Part shown: positions 16,072-25,343 of the stretch, piece by piece | Numbering within the stretch: position 1 is the first letter of the stretch | Layout of the letters: each line of letters begins with the position of its first letter | Assembly: GCA_947627425.1 (NCBI GenBank) | Contig: CANQVZ010000023.1 | Location: 1 to 32,493, forward strand | From: an uncultured Clostridia bacterium | GTDB taxonomy: Bacteria > Bacillota > Clostridia > Lachnospirales > CAG-274 | Direction of reading: 5' to 3' | Length of the DNA stretch: 32,493 bases | Program-made: the position numbers and the translations under genes | Notes under the pieces: generated by a model | Told to the model about the DNA's origin: nothing | Database searches by the model: none | The model's input: the letters and a program-made list of their open reading frames with translations, nothing else

Positions 16072-18308
16072 TGAATACGGAGAGTGTAAGAAAACGCAGT
16101 AATACGGGACTTTTGCTTTCAAGACCCTATTCCCTATGGCATAGCGGTCTTGTTTGCTTGCTTATAAGGCTTGTTATAAGCCTTTTCACTGCCGTTATTG
16201 TTTTCGATATGCTTTTGAAGGGCTTAAATATAGAGTGTGATTATGAGCTTATGCATAGGATAATTCTAATCTGCACGGCAGTGTTCTCGCTTGCCCAGCT
16301 CAACGACATTGCGCTCATAGCAGCCATTGTGGTGCTTGGCACAAGAATATATACATATATAAACGCCAACACGGAGGTGCTCAAAAACGGCATCATGACT
16401 ATGGCAAACCAGTGCTACGCGGTCATAAGCGAGGCGCTCATGCTGCCAAGTGTGGACGGCTTCGACACGGTGCTTGCGGACACATACCTCACGGTCAACT
16501 CTGTCACGGGTATATTTGCCGTTGTTCTTTCGGTCATAATAGCTGTAATTACGATAAGACTTTGTTCGAGGCTTCTGTATGCTCTTGGCATAGGTCTTGT
16601 GTTTGGATTTCTGAGCTTTTTTGGCATTGAGATCGATGGTAAAAATGCCGCCGCCTTGATAACTATGTTCGGTATATTGCTTGTAATGGGCTCGTCGCGC
16701 TTTGTTTCGTTCAGACTGGGCATAGCGGGCGTTTTGAGGCTGTTTAAGAGAAAAAAATACGGCATAAGGCAAAACCTTATGTACACTCTACAGGTGGGAG
16801 CTATTGCCGCCATATTTCTTTTCGCGTCGTTTAAGCTTATTTCGGGGACATACGGCGTTGAAAAATTCAAGACATATTTTACAGAGGATCATTGTGATAA
16901 TATAAGGTTAACGGCAAGAGATATTGCTATCATGGAATATGCCGAGTACAAGAATTATGTTATGTTAGGCAATGTCAGTCTTGGTCAGATGGGTTACATA
17001 TCCTATGTAAAGCCCGATAAGAACAGAACTATGTTTACCTTCATCACAAGGCCCATCACAGAGGGTAAGCTCTACTTTACAAGCTTTGTGGGACAGGACT
17101 ATCACTATCGCTATAACAGCTGGACGGAGTCCCGGGAGGATGATTCCGTGATGATAAACGCCCTTAAGGCGGCAGGCGCAAGGAGCAGGGATTATGAGCT
17201 TCTCATTACGGAATTCGATGTTTATCCGAATTATGCGGACAAAAAAGAAGAAGTAACAAATAGTGACGGCTCAAGAGAGGTGACAGCCTACGAATATACT
17301 CCCGTCACAATAAATGATAAGGAATACACAGACCTTGTTTATAATACATATCTGGGAGTTGACGAAAAAAACAAGGAGGTAATAGACAAGATAATAGCGG
17401 AGCAGGGCTGGAGCGCCTACACCCCCGACCTTGCGGGAAAAATAGGAGCATATTTCAAGAATAACTATACTTATTCTCTTGAACAGGAAAGCCTTCCCTA
17501 CGGCAAGGATTTTGTAAACTATTTTCTGGAGGAAACCAAGTCGGGCAGCTTTATGCACTATGTATCAGCCATAACGCTCATATACAGAGAGCTGGGCATA
17601 CCGGCGCGCTATGTCAGCGGTTATGTTGTGGACGCAAAACAAATACTTGTGGGTGAAAGAGTAAGCGGAGGACGGTTGAAAACGGATACAAAGCAGCTTA
17701 ATATACACAGCTGGGTGGAGACATATTCTCCGCAGGGCGGCTGGCAGATGCTGGATATAGTCGATGCGCCCGATATAGAGGAATTAAGAAAAAAATACGA
17801 TGACGACGACATAGAGGAATACACGCCGAATACAGACCTTGACAACTATTTCAGGACAATAGATAAGGAAAAATACAGCAGGGAAAATATAGCGTCAGTC
17901 ACAAAGAGCCTTTCGCTCAGAGTGCTTTTATATGCTTTAATGCTTGTCATAGCCGCACTTGTGCTTTTATTGGCGCTTTATTTTATAAAGAATGTCATAG
18001 CTTACGCAAGAGCGGACAATGCAGGCAAGGCGTTCATAATAGCCGAAAGACTCAAAAAACGGCTCGGTATAAGCTGTACAGGCTATAAGGAGGCGCAGGA
18101 TGAGCTTGCTGCCGTTTTCGGCGCAAGGAAAGCGGGAGATATAGCGGAGCTTGCGCAGAGGTGCATATTCTCTCAAAACACCGAAAAATCGGATATCGCA
18201 AGGCTCAGAAGGCTTTGCTCAATGACCTTTAAACAGCATTTGAGAGCTTTTGCTCTTAAACATAAAAACAAAAAAGTAAAACATGAGATTAAGGAAAGAA
18301 GGAAGTAA
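16071..18308 (+). CDS. Transglutaminase-like membrane protein lacking the catalytic Cys
   Basis: A 745-residue protein with several membrane helices in the first 260 residues. An extracytoplasmic region holds the transglutaminase-like core (about 440-570), one more helix lies near 625-650, and a basic cytoplasmic tail follows. The core is recognisable from ELGIPARYVSGYVVDA, H546 in NIHSWVETY and D562 in GWQMLDIVDAP. At the place of the catalytic Cys (family pattern G-x-C-x-x-F-A) the sequence is GSFMHYV, so Phe494 replaces Cys. Hydrolysis or crosslinking by the usual mechanism should be impossible. The TAATG overlap joins it to the DUF58 gene, a standard MoxR-DUF58-transglutaminase arrangement. 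The role is probably structural or binding. Confidence 0.88.
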   Translation: MNTESVRKRSNTGLLLSRPYSLWHSGLVCLLIRLVISLFTAVIVFDMLLKGLNIECDYELMHRIILICTAVFSLAQLNDIALIAAIVVLGTRIYTYINANTEVLKNGIMTMANQCYAVISEALMLPSVDGFDTVLADTYLTVNSVTGIFAVVLSVIIAVITIRLCSRLLYALGIGLVFGFLSFFGIEIDGKNAAALITMFGILLVMGSSRFVSFRLGIAGVLRLFKRKKYGIRQNLMYTLQVGAIAAIFLFASFKLISGTYGVEKFKTYFTEDHCDNIRLTARDIAIMEYAEYKNYVMLGNVSLGQMGYISYVKPDKNRTMFTFITRPITEGKLYFTSFVGQDYHYRYNSWTESREDDSVMINALKAAGARSRDYELLITEFDVYPNYADKKEEVTNSDGSREVTAYEYTPVTINDKEYTDLVYNTYLGVDEKNKEVIDKIIAEQGWSAYTPDLAGKIGAYFKNNYTYSLEQESLPYGKDFVNYFLEETKSGSFMHYVSAITLIYRELGIPARYVSGYVVDAKQILVGERVSGGRLKTDTKQLNIHSWVETYSPQGGWQMLDIVDAPDIEELRKKYDDDDIEEYTPNTDLDNYFRTIDKEKYSRENIASVTKSLSLRVLLYALMLVIAALVLLLALYFIKNVIAYARADNAGKAFIIAERLKKRLGISCTGYKEAQDELAAVFGARKAGDIAELAQRCIFSQNTEKSDIARLRRLCSMTFKQHLRAFALKHKNKKVKHEIKERRK

Positions 18309-18309
18309 A

Positions 18310-19458
18310 ATGTATAAAAAGAACTTCGGGTTTTTTATGTATATCGTTACTCTCATTGTCAGCGCCGTGTTCATATATGCGGGACACAAGGTCGCCACGA
18401 GGGGAAATGATTACACGCTTTTGTCAAGCGCGCAGGAAAATCTTGAAAATGTGAAGGTCACCGCCATAAGACGACAGAGCCAAAATGAGGAAACGGGCGA
18501 CACGGAGATATTCTTCTCCGCCGTCACTAAGTCGGGCGATGACATAGTAGGCGTTCAGACGGTAAACAACAACGACCCCACCGTTGCCGTAAAGCCTGTT
18601 GAGGAGGGCGACAGAGTTATAGTTGACAACTCCCTCGGCACACAGTGGCAGTTCACAAACTATGTGCGCACCAATTATGTCATATGGCTCAGCGTGATAT
18701 TTATTGCGCTTTTGCTGCTTTTTGGCGGCATAAAGGGCTTCAATGCGCTTGTGGCTCTGCTTTTCACCTGCCTTAGCGTATTTGTTGTGTTCATACCCGC
18801 CGTTATAAGCGGTGAAAACATATATATATGGGCAGTCGTGATATGCATTTACACTATACTTTCCACCATACTTATAATAAACGGCTATGACACAAAGTCG
18901 CTCATGGCTATACTGGGGTGCGCGGGAGGCGTGCTCATTGCGGGCATACTTACACTCATAATGAACAGGGTGCTCAGGTGGAACGGAATAATGGATGCGG
19001 ACTGTCAGAGGCTTATAATGGAATTTCCCGATATGGACCTGCTTGCGCTTATATTTGCCTCGGTCACGATAGGCGCTATGGGCGCGGTAATGGATGTTGC
19101 CATGAGTATGGCGTCGGCTCTGCACGAGCTTAAGCTCAAGGCTCCCGACATAAGCGTAAGGGAGATGTACAAAAGCGGTATGGCTATAGGCAGGGACATG
19201 ATGGGCACAATGGCAAATACGCTCGTGCTCGCTTACATAGGCAGCGCCCTGGAGGTCACGCTCTTGCAGGTGATATATAACGGTTCGCTTTTTGAGCTTA
19301 TGAATAAGGAGAGGATAATACTCGAAATAATGCAGGCGGTAGTGGGCAGCTTCGGCATACTTCTTTCCATTCCGTTCACGGCTTTTATATGCAGCCTGTT
19401 CTATAAACGCATAAAACCTCAAAAAAGAGTGAAAAAAGAAGAAAGCTTTAATTTTTAA
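18310..19458 (+). CDS. YibE/F-family membrane protein
   Basis: A 382-residue protein. One N-terminal helix (about 8-28) is followed by an extracytoplasmic domain of about 100 residues, then seven or so further helices. The diagnostic stretch is TIGAMGAVMDVAMSMASAL, followed by SGMAIGRDMMGTMANTLVLA, both characteristic of YibE/F. The function of the family is unknown; transport has been suggested. The ATG at 18310 follows AAGGAAG right after the previous stop, and the longer in-frame start lies inside the previous gene. It ends the MoxR operon. No clear terminator lies between it and the ftsH promoter. Confidence 0.9.
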   Translation: MYKKNFGFFMYIVTLIVSAVFIYAGHKVATRGNDYTLLSSAQENLENVKVTAIRRQSQNEETGDTEIFFSAVTKSGDDIVGVQTVNNNDPTVAVKPVEEGDRVIVDNSLGTQWQFTNYVRTNYVIWLSVIFIALLLLFGGIKGFNALVALLFTCLSVFVVFIPAVISGENIYIWAVVICIYTILSTILIINGYDTKSLMAILGCAGGVLIAGILTLIMNRVLRWNGIMDADCQRLIMEFPDMDLLALIFASVTIGAMGAVMDVAMSMASALHELKLKAPDISVREMYKSGMAIGRDMMGTMANTLVLAYIGSALEVTLLQVIYNGSLFELMNKERIILEIMQAVVGSFGILLSIPFTAFICSLFYKRIKPQKRVKKEESFNF

Positions 19459-19472
19459 GGCAATTAAGGGTA

Positions 19473-19501
19473 TTGAAATATATCCGAAAATATGTTATTA
19501 T
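19473..19501 (+). promoter_or_regulatory. Sigma-A promoter for ftsH
   Basis: TTGAAA (19473-19478), 17-bp spacer, TATTAT (19496-19501) with an extended TG just upstream of the -10. The last eight spacer bases and the -10 are identical to those of the DtxR-family gene promoter at 26825-26853. Confidence 0.72.
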
Positions 19502-19533
19502 AGTAACAATGTATAATTTAAGGAGGCAATGTT

Positions 19534-21489
19534 TTGAATAATAACAGCAATAGGTTAAGAAGTATCATTATATATGTTGCTATATTTGCTATTATAGTTG
19601 CAGTGATAATACTCAGAAACGGTGTGTCGCCGTCTTCCGAAAATCCTGTGGAATATTCATATAACGATATGATAACGCAGATGATAAATCAGGAGATAGA
19701 CACCATAGAGATACAGAAGGACGCGGAGATAAGCGATTCGGGCGTTGCTCTCATACACACCAAGAAAAACGAGGTGTATGCCGTATCTCTGCCGAGCGTT
19801 TCGGGCATTATGGACATAATAAACAGTCTTGCGGCGCAGAATGCCGTTAAGGTAAAAACCGTTTCGCCGTCCAGAACGAGCAGTATGCTTTCAATAGGCG
19901 CCATACTCATAACAATAGTCATCTTCGGCGTGCTCATGTTCGTGCTTTTCCAACAGATGCACGGAGGCGGAGGCGGCGGAAAGGTCATGAATTTCGGCAG
20001 ATCCAGAGCAAGGCTTTTGAACGAAGGCGACAAGAAATATACATTTGCCGATGTTGCGGGACTTGACGAGGAAAAGGCGGAGGTGGAGGAGGTAGTCCAC
20101 TTCCTTAAAGAACCCAAGAAATTTACAGACCTCGGCGCCAGAATACCCAAGGGTATGCTCATGGTAGGACCTCCGGGTACGGGCAAGACGCTTCTTGCCA
20201 AAGCCATTGCGGGCGAGGCGGGAGTGCCGTTTTTCTCCATTTCCGGCTCCGACTTTGTGGAAATGTTCGTAGGCGTGGGCGCTTCGAGAGTAAGAGATCT
20301 GTTCGAGCAGGCTAAGAAAAATACGCCCTGTCTTGTGTTCATAGACGAGATAGACGCCGTGGGCAGACACAGAGGCGCAGGCTTGGGCGGCGGACACGAC
20401 GAGAGGGAGCAGACGCTCAATCAGCTCCTTGTTGAAATGGATGGCTTCGGAGTGAACGAGGGCATCATAATAATGGCGGCAACCAACCGTCCCGACATAC
20501 TCGACCCCGCTCTTTTAAGACCCGGCAGATTTGACAGACAGCTCGTTGTGGGCGTTCCCGATGTAAAGGGCAGAGAGGAAATACTCAAGGTCCACGCAAA
20601 GGGCAAGAAGCTGGCTGCCGATGTAGACCTTAAGGAAATTGCACAGACCACGCAGGGCTTCACGGGCGCAGACCTTGAAAATCTGCTTAATGAGGCGGCT
20701 TTGCAGGCTGCCCGCAACAATCAGAAGGTCATCACTCAGAAGAATATAAAGGATTCGTTTATACGCGTCGCTCTCGGTACGGAAAAGAAATCCAAGGTAA
20801 TAACCGAGAAGGAAAGAAAGATAACGGCATATCATGAGGCGGGACACGCAATACTCTTTGAAAAAATGCCCCTTTTAAGCCCCGTGCATACTGTTTCCAC
20901 CATACCCGTGGGCAGGGCGGGAGGCTATACAATGCCCATACCAAAGGATCAGGGCTTTGAGTTCAAGAAGGAAATGGAACAGCGCCTTGTTGCCACCTTC
21001 GGAGGCAGGGCAGCCGAGGAGCTTATATTCGGAGACTACACCCAGGGTGCCAGCGGTGACATCGAGCAGGCAACAAAGTCCGCCAGAGTTATGGTCATGC
21101 ACTACGGTATGAGCGATAAGCTCGGTCCCATACTCTACGGCAGCGAGAGCCATGATGTATTCCTCGGCAGGGATATAGGTCACGACAGAAGCTACGGCGA
21201 GAGGATAGCGACCGAAATAGACGAGGAAGTAAAGAGGATAATAACAGAGGCATACAGCACCGCAAAGCAGATACTTTCGGACGACATAGACGCTCTCCAC
21301 AGGACAGCAAAGCTCCTTATAGAGAAGGAAAAGGTGACGGGCGACGAGTTCAGAGCCTGCCTCAATATGACGGGCGAATTTGCTCCCGATAGCGAAAAGA
21401 CCGAGGAAAGCGAAGCCACCGAAAATAACGCAAATACGGTTGACGAAACCTCCGAAATCTCAGAAAATAAAGATAACACGGAAGAATAA
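19534..21489 (+). CDS. ftsH: ATP-dependent zinc metalloprotease FtsH
   Basis: A membrane-anchored AAA+ protease for quality control of membrane and short-lived cytoplasmic proteins, 651 residues. Two membrane helices (about 10-27 and 112-134) bracket a small extracytoplasmic domain. The AAA module has Walker A GPPGTGKT (212-219), the pore motif FVGVGA, Walker [12 protein letters not shown] and the second region of homology [19 protein letters not shown]. The zinc site is HEAGH (434-438). The C-terminal 45 residues are strongly acidic and Glu/Thr/Asn rich. The start is TTG, supported by AAGGAGG seven bases upstream; the nearby ATG at 19529 is out of frame and stops after two codons. A terminator follows. 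Confidence 0.97.
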   Translation: MNNNSNRLRSIIIYVAIFAIIVAVIILRNGVSPSSENPVEYSYNDMITQMINQEIDTIEIQKDAEISDSGVALIHTKKNEVYAVSLPSVSGIMDIINSLAAQNAVKVKTVSPSRTSSMLSIGAILITIVIFGVLMFVLFQQMHGGGGGGKVMNFGRSRARLLNEGDKKYTFADVAGLDEEKAEVEEVVHFLKEPKKFTDLGARIPKGMLMVGPPGTGKTLLAKAIAGEAGVPFFSISGSDFVEMFVGVGASRVRDLFEQAKKNTPCLVFIDEIDAVGRHRGAGLGGGHDEREQTLNQLLVEMDGFGVNEGIIIMAATNRPDILDPALLRPGRFDRQLVVGVPDVKGREEILKVHAKGKKLAADVDLKEIAQTTQGFTGADLENLLNEAALQAARNNQKVITQKNIKDSFIRVALGTEKKSKVITEKERKITAYHEAGHAILFEKMPLLSPVHTVSTIPVGRAGGYTMPIPKDQGFEFKKEMEQRLVATFGGRAAEELIFGDYTQGASGDIEQATKSARVMVMHYGMSDKLGPILYGSESHDVFLGRDIGHDRSYGERIATEIDEEVKRIITEAYSTAKQILSDDIDALHRTAKLLIEKEKVTGDEFRACLNMTGEFAPDSEKTEESEATENNANTVDETSEISENKDNTEE

Positions 21490-21503
21490 AAATCGAAAAG
21501 ACA

Positions 21504-21533
21504 AAAAAATCGCCTCACGGGGCGATTTTTTTA
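21504..21533. terminator. Bidirectional terminator between ftsH and the DUF454 gene
   Basis: AAAAAATCGCC (21504-21514) pairs with GGCGATTTTTT (21521-21531) around a six-base loop. A/T runs on both sides serve both the plus-strand ftsH and the minus-strand operon. Confidence 0.88.
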
Positions 21534-21546
21534 CTAAAGCCGGACA

Positions 21547-21577
21547 GAAAAAATGCAAGCATTTCTTTCAGTTAAAC
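21547..21577. repeat. Fragment of a repeat also present at 31.5 kb
   Basis: This 31-bp stretch with core ATGC/GCAT arms and CTTTCAGTTA at its right end matches, on the opposite strand, the segment at about 31521-31553, with only a few mismatches. It contains the stop codon of the DUF454 gene. Confidence 0.55.
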
Positions 21578-21885
21578 ACATTATTCAATATCCTTATGAC
21601 GGTATCCCTGAAAAGGTAGCCGGCGGTGCCGAGGGCTATGAAAAAGCATATGACGCCTGCGACATAGAGTATTTTATATCTTAGGGGAGCTGCCATTGCT
21701 TTTAAATACTGCTTGTGGAAGGTCGAGCGAAGATACCATCTTCTGAATTTTTCGGAGCCTTTTGAAAAGCAAATGTACGCCACAAACAAAAAGGGTATTG
21801 TGGGCACAACAGGCAGAAGCGTCCCTATTATGCCGAGTACAAGCGAAATAAAGCCAAGCGTGACCAGCAGTCTTTTTACAAACAT
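21568..21885 (-). CDS. DUF454 (YbaN-like) inner membrane protein
   Basis: A 105-residue membrane protein with the DUF454 pattern: a first helix LGFISLVLGIIGTLLPVVPT, then PFLFVAYICFSKGSEKFRRW, a short cytoplasmic helix, and two further hydrophobic helices near 70-95. Function is unknown. It is the last gene of the kduD-tmk operon, four bases after rsmI. Its stop codon falls within a repeat-derived sequence, so the final residues may have been altered by that insertion. Confidence 0.85.
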   Translation of the reverse strand: MFVKRLLVTLGFISLVLGIIGTLLPVVPTIPFLFVAYICFSKGSEKFRRWYLRSTFHKQYLKAMAAPLRYKILYVAGVICFFIALGTAGYLFRDTVIRILNNVFN

Positions 21886-21889
21886 TCCA

Positions 21890-22720
21890 TCATCCCTTTA
21901 TCTCCTTATATACCTCTCTCTTTCCTATACCTCTTTCTTTGGCTATTTGCTTCATTGCGCTTTTTTCGTCAAGTCCGCTCTCTATGAGCATATTAAAGCT
22001 TTCCGTTATGCTTATGCTTTCCGTTTGCGCCAATTTTTCGGCTTTGAGCGTTTCGGGGTCCGCGCCCTCTATTACTATCACAAATTCGCCCTTAGGCTCA
22101 TTCTGTTCAAAATATTCTCTTACCTCGGCAAGACTGCCTCTTGTGACGGCTTCGTGGCGCTTTGTAAGCTCTCTTAAAACTGCCGTGTTCCTTTCGCCTG
22201 CGTATTTTTCAAGCTCTGTAAGAGTTGAAACAAGATGATGAGGCGCTTCGTAAAAAATAGTGGTGCGCGGCTCGTTTTCAAGTCTTTTGAGCACCTCTGC
22301 GCGCTGCTTTTTGTTCTTGGGCAGAAATCCCTCGAATATATAGCTGCGGGCGTTCAGAGCGCTAAGCACAAGAGCCGTAACAGCCGCCGTAGGTCCCGGA
22401 ACGACTGTAACATCTATGCCGTTTTCGCAGCATTCGCGCACAAGCTCCGCGCCGGGGTCGGAAATGCAGGGCATACCCGCATCCGTAACAAGCGCTATGT
22501 TTTTGCCCTCCTTAAGCATATCAATGAGCCTTGCGCCCTTTGTGTCCTTGTTGTGCTCGTGATAGCTTGTAAGCGGAGTTTTTATATTGAAATGATTGAG
22601 AAGCTTGAGACTCTGTCTTGTGTCCTCGGCTGCTATGAGGTCAGCCTCGCCCAGTATGCGTATGGCTCTGAGCGTCATGTCCTCCATATTGCCTATGGGC
22701 GTGCCGCATATATATAACAT
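21890..22720 (-). CDS. rsmI: 16S rRNA 2'-O-ribose C1402 methyltransferase
   Basis: A 276-residue SAM-dependent tetrapyrrole-methylase-fold enzyme that methylates C1402 in the decoding centre. Signature segments are LYICGTPIGNMEDMTLRAI at the N-terminus, LIAAEDTRQSLKLL, LVTDAGMPCISDPG and VVPGPTAAVTAL. AGGTG lies shortly before the ATG and overlaps the end of trmN6. The order trmN6(yabB)-rsmI(yabC) is the same as in Bacillus subtilis. Length and motifs are complete. Confidence 0.96.
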   Translation of the reverse strand: MLYICGTPIGNMEDMTLRAIRILGEADLIAAEDTRQSLKLLNHFNIKTPLTSYHEHNKDTKGARLIDMLKEGKNIALVTDAGMPCISDPGAELVRECCENGIDVTVVPGPTAAVTALVLSALNARSYIFEGFLPKNKKQRAEVLKRLENEPRTTIFYEAPHHLVSTLTELEKYAGERNTAVLRELTKRHEAVTRGSLAEVREYFEQNEPKGEFVIVIEGADPETLKAEKLAQTESISITESFNMLIESGLDEKSAMKQIAKERGIGKREVYKEIKG

Positions 22721-22728
22721 ACTTTCAC

Positions 22729-23457
22729 CTAATTATAATAAATATCATACACCTCTTTGGTGTAAACGCCGTTTTCCTTGTATATAACAAGGTCGTTCAT
22801 GAGCTTAAGTCCCGGCTTTCCGCCCTTCACAAGCTCCATGAGTATAAGCTCCGAGGCTCTGCCTACATAGGGGATGACAAGACGCAGAAGCTTTGGCTCT
22901 ATGCCGTTTGCCCTTGCGGAGCACATAATGTCGGCAAGCCTTTCGCTCCTGTGTATTATGTACATCCTGCCTCCGTATTTGAGCACCTTGAAGGCGGCGT
23001 CAAACACATCGTCTATGTTGCAGAGTATTTCGTGCCTTGAAAGCGCCTTCGGCGAGCTTTCGTTTATATAGCCCGAATTGACCTTCATATAAGGCGGATT
23101 GCAGGTGATGACATCAAATTCCTCGCTTTTAAAATACTTCATACATTCCTTTATATCGCCCGTGACTATGTTTATTTTGTCCTCAAGAGAATTAAGAGCT
23201 ACGGAGCGTCTTGCCATATCCGCAATTTTTTCCTGTATCTCTATGGCGCTGAAATGCGAGCCATCCGTCTTTGCCTCCAGAAGAATGGGTATAACTCCCG
23301 TGCCGGTACACATATCGAGAGCCCTTTCGCCTTTTTTGACCCTTGCAAAGCCGCTTAAAAGCACGGCGTCCGCTCCGAAGCAGAAGCTGTCCTCGCTCTG
23401 TATTATTTTGTAGCCGTTCCTGTGAAGGTCGTCTATTCTTTCGTTTTCAAGAAGCAT
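22729..23457 (-). CDS. tRNA1(Val) A37 N6-methyltransferase family protein (TrmN6/YabB)
   Basis: A 242-residue class I SAM methyltransferase. The SAM-binding motif is ALDMCTGTGVIPILL, the acidic end of strand 2 is SAIEIQEK, and the N6-adenine catalytic motif is NPPY in DVITCNPPYMKV. The TrmN6/YfiC family modifies A37 of tRNA1(Val) in E. coli; the Firmicute YabB members occupy this place between ricT and rsmI. The ATG at 23457 is preferred to the one six bases upstream because AAAAGG would be too close to the latter. The exact tRNA target in this organism is inferred from the family. Confidence 0.88.
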   Translation of the reverse strand: MLLENERIDDLHRNGYKIIQSEDSFCFGADAVLLSGFARVKKGERALDMCTGTGVIPILLEAKTDGSHFSAIEIQEKIADMARRSVALNSLEDKINIVTGDIKECMKYFKSEEFDVITCNPPYMKVNSGYINESSPKALSRHEILCNIDDVFDAAFKVLKYGGRMYIIHRSERLADIMCSARANGIEPKLLRLVIPYVGRASELILMELVKGGKPGLKLMNDLVIYKENGVYTKEVYDIYYN

Positions 23458-23475
23458 GATCATACCTTTTGTGAT

Positions 23476-24345
23476 TTAATCCAAAAGCTCGGCAAGCTCT
23501 TCCTTTGAAAGAGTTTCCTCCTTGTGGTGCCGTCTTTTGAGAACCTTTATTTCATCGGGGCTGTAAAAGCCTACGCCAACATCGTTCTTGGGCGGTTTTC
23601 TGACAGCCGCCTTTATTACCTGCCTGAGCACATTTACGCTCAGCACCTCGCCCTGTCCCTCGGGGGTCTCTATGAGGTCGCCCTCTCTCGGAAGATTCTT
23701 TATAAGCTCCTCGTATACATTCTGTTCGTATTTAAGACAGCACATAAGTCTTCCGCACACGCCCGATATCTTGGTGGGATTGAGCGAAAGTCCCTGGTCC
23801 TTTGCCATTTTTATGCTCACGGGGTGGAAATCTCCCAGGAATGTGGCGCAGCAGAGAGTTCTTCCGCAAATTCCTATGCCGTTTACATATTTCGCCTCGT
23901 CTCTTACGCCTATCTGTCTCAGCTCTATTCTCGTTCTGAAAACCGCTGCCAGATCCTTTACAAGCTCTCTGAAGTCTATTCTGCCGTCAGCCGTGAAGTA
24001 GAATATGAGCTTGTTATTGTCAAATGTGATCTCTGTGGCTATAAGACGCATTTCCAGCTTGTGATCTCTTATTTTTTCAAGACATACATCAAATGCCTCT
24101 TTTTCCTTTTCCTTGTTTTGTTTGTTCTTCTGTATGTCGCCGTCAGTCGCAAGCCTCGTGACGGGCTTGAGCGGAAGAACTATTTCACTTTCGTCAATAT
24201 CCCTGTTGGGTATGACCACCGTACCGAACTCCATACCCCTTGCGGTCTCGACTATTACATTTTGACCGTAGGTATATTCCGTGTTTTCGGGGTCGAAGTA
24301 GTATATCTTTCCCGCCTTTTTAAATCTTACTCCTACTACTGTCAT
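23476..24345 (-). CDS. ricT: PSP1-domain protein RicT (YaaT)
   Basis: A 289-residue protein with the PSP1 C-terminal domain. Two Cys clusters are conserved, GICGRTLCCATFLG and GVCGRLMCCLKYE, which in Bacillus RicT help hold Fe-S clusters of the RicA-RicF-RicT complex that modulates RNase Y. AAAGGAG precedes the ATG and overlaps the end of holB, one base away. The position between holB and trmN6 matches the B. subtilis tmk-holB-yaaT-yabB-yabC neighbourhood. A YlbF-family candidate partner is encoded at 9.7 kb. Confidence 0.93.
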   Translation of the reverse strand: MTVVGVRFKKAGKIYYFDPENTEYTYGQNVIVETARGMEFGTVVIPNRDIDESEIVLPLKPVTRLATDGDIQKNKQNKEKEKEAFDVCLEKIRDHKLEMRLIATEITFDNNKLIFYFTADGRIDFRELVKDLAAVFRTRIELRQIGVRDEAKYVNGIGICGRTLCCATFLGDFHPVSIKMAKDQGLSLNPTKISGVCGRLMCCLKYEQNVYEELIKNLPREGDLIETPEGQGEVLSVNVLRQVIKAAVRKPPKNDVGVGFYSPDEIKVLKRRHHKEETLSKEELAELLD

Positions 24346-24346
24346 A

Positions 24347-25327
24347 CTATCTCTCCTTTATTCTGAAAAACAGCGTTTCAAGCAAAAGCTGGGCGTTGCC
24401 GTTGCGGTTAAGTCTGCTGCGTATGTCCTCTATGGCGTCGCAGCGGTCTATAAGTCTGTAGGCGTCCGCTTTTTTTGCTATACTTGCCGTTTCGTTTATT
24501 TTATCCTTCTGTATTATCCTCTCGGCGCTCCCCGTCTGCTTAAGCACAAGGGCGTCCCTGTATATAAGATACATTATTTCAAGTATTCGGTCAAGAGCCG
24601 ATCTCTGCTCTCTCAGCTCGTCCACAAGGGAGTAGAGCACCGTCATGTCGCCGTCCTCGAGCCTCAGCGCCGTGTCTATGGCTTTTTGTCTTATCTCGCC
24701 GAATTCCTCGGACTGCATAAGCTCCATAGCTATGCCAATGCTGCCCTGTGAATATACACTGCACAGCTGCGCCTTTGCCTCGTCCGCTCCCCTTTTTGTG
24801 AGATATTCGCTCACAAGGCTGTAGGGCAGGGGATGAAGCCTGAAAAGTATACAGCGCGAAAGTATGGTCACAAGAAGCTTGTTGCTGTTTTCGCAGAGCA
24901 GAAGGAATATCCCGTATTCGGGAGGCTCCTCCAAGGTTTTTAGAAAGGCGTTCTGCGCCAGAGTGTTCATTTTGTCCGCGTCGGGTATTATGAATATCTT
25001 GTATCTGTTGCTGTAGGGCTTAAGGCTTATGTTCTTTATTATCTGCTCCCTCACATCCGACACCGTTATGTCCTTTTTTTCGTGAGTTACATATATTATG
25101 TCGGGATTGTTGCCCTCCTCGAAGGTCTTGCAGCTTATGCACTTTCCGCAGGCATCCGTTCCGCCCTCGCGGCAGTTGAGAGCTTTTGCGAAGGCTCCCG
25201 CAAGGCTTCTTTTGCCTATGCCCCTTATGCCGTCGAATATGTAGGCGTGGTTTATTCTGTTGTTTTTAACGGAGCCCTTGAGATGCTCTATTATATTGCC
25301 GTGTCCTTCTATCTGACTGAAATCCAT
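24347..25327 (-). CDS. holB: DNA polymerase III subunit delta'
   Basis: A 326-residue clamp-loader subunit of the AAA+ fold. The P-loop-like segment is FDGIRGIGKRSLAGA (about 30-45). A four-Cys zinc module follows (C52 region, CREGG and DACGKCISC). IIPDADKMNTLAQNAFLKTL is the Walker B-like region, and LLVTILSRCILFRL carries the SRC motif. The degenerate Walker motifs are normal for delta', which does not hydrolyse ATP itself. The gene lies 16 bp downstream of tmk, as in many Firmicutes. The ribosome binding site is weak (AGGGT). Confidence 0.94.
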   Translation of the reverse strand: MDFSQIEGHGNIIEHLKGSVKNNRINHAYIFDGIRGIGKRSLAGAFAKALNCREGGTDACGKCISCKTFEEGNNPDIIYVTHEKKDITVSDVREQIIKNISLKPYSNRYKIFIIPDADKMNTLAQNAFLKTLEEPPEYGIFLLLCENSNKLLVTILSRCILFRLHPLPYSLVSEYLTKRGADEAKAQLCSVYSQGSIGIAMELMQSEEFGEIRQKAIDTALRLEDGDMTVLYSLVDELREQRSALDRILEIMYLIYRDALVLKQTGSAERIIQKDKINETASIAKKADAYRLIDRCDAIEDIRSRLNRNGNAQLLLETLFFRIKER

Positions 25328-25343
25328 TTTTTTACCCTGTGTT

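Noticed and set aside
18424..19422. Antisense open frame (332 residues) opposite the YibE/F gene
   Set aside because: It results from the codon bias of the real gene; the translation is rich in His/Tyr/Lys/Arg without motifs, and no promoter or ribosome site is present.
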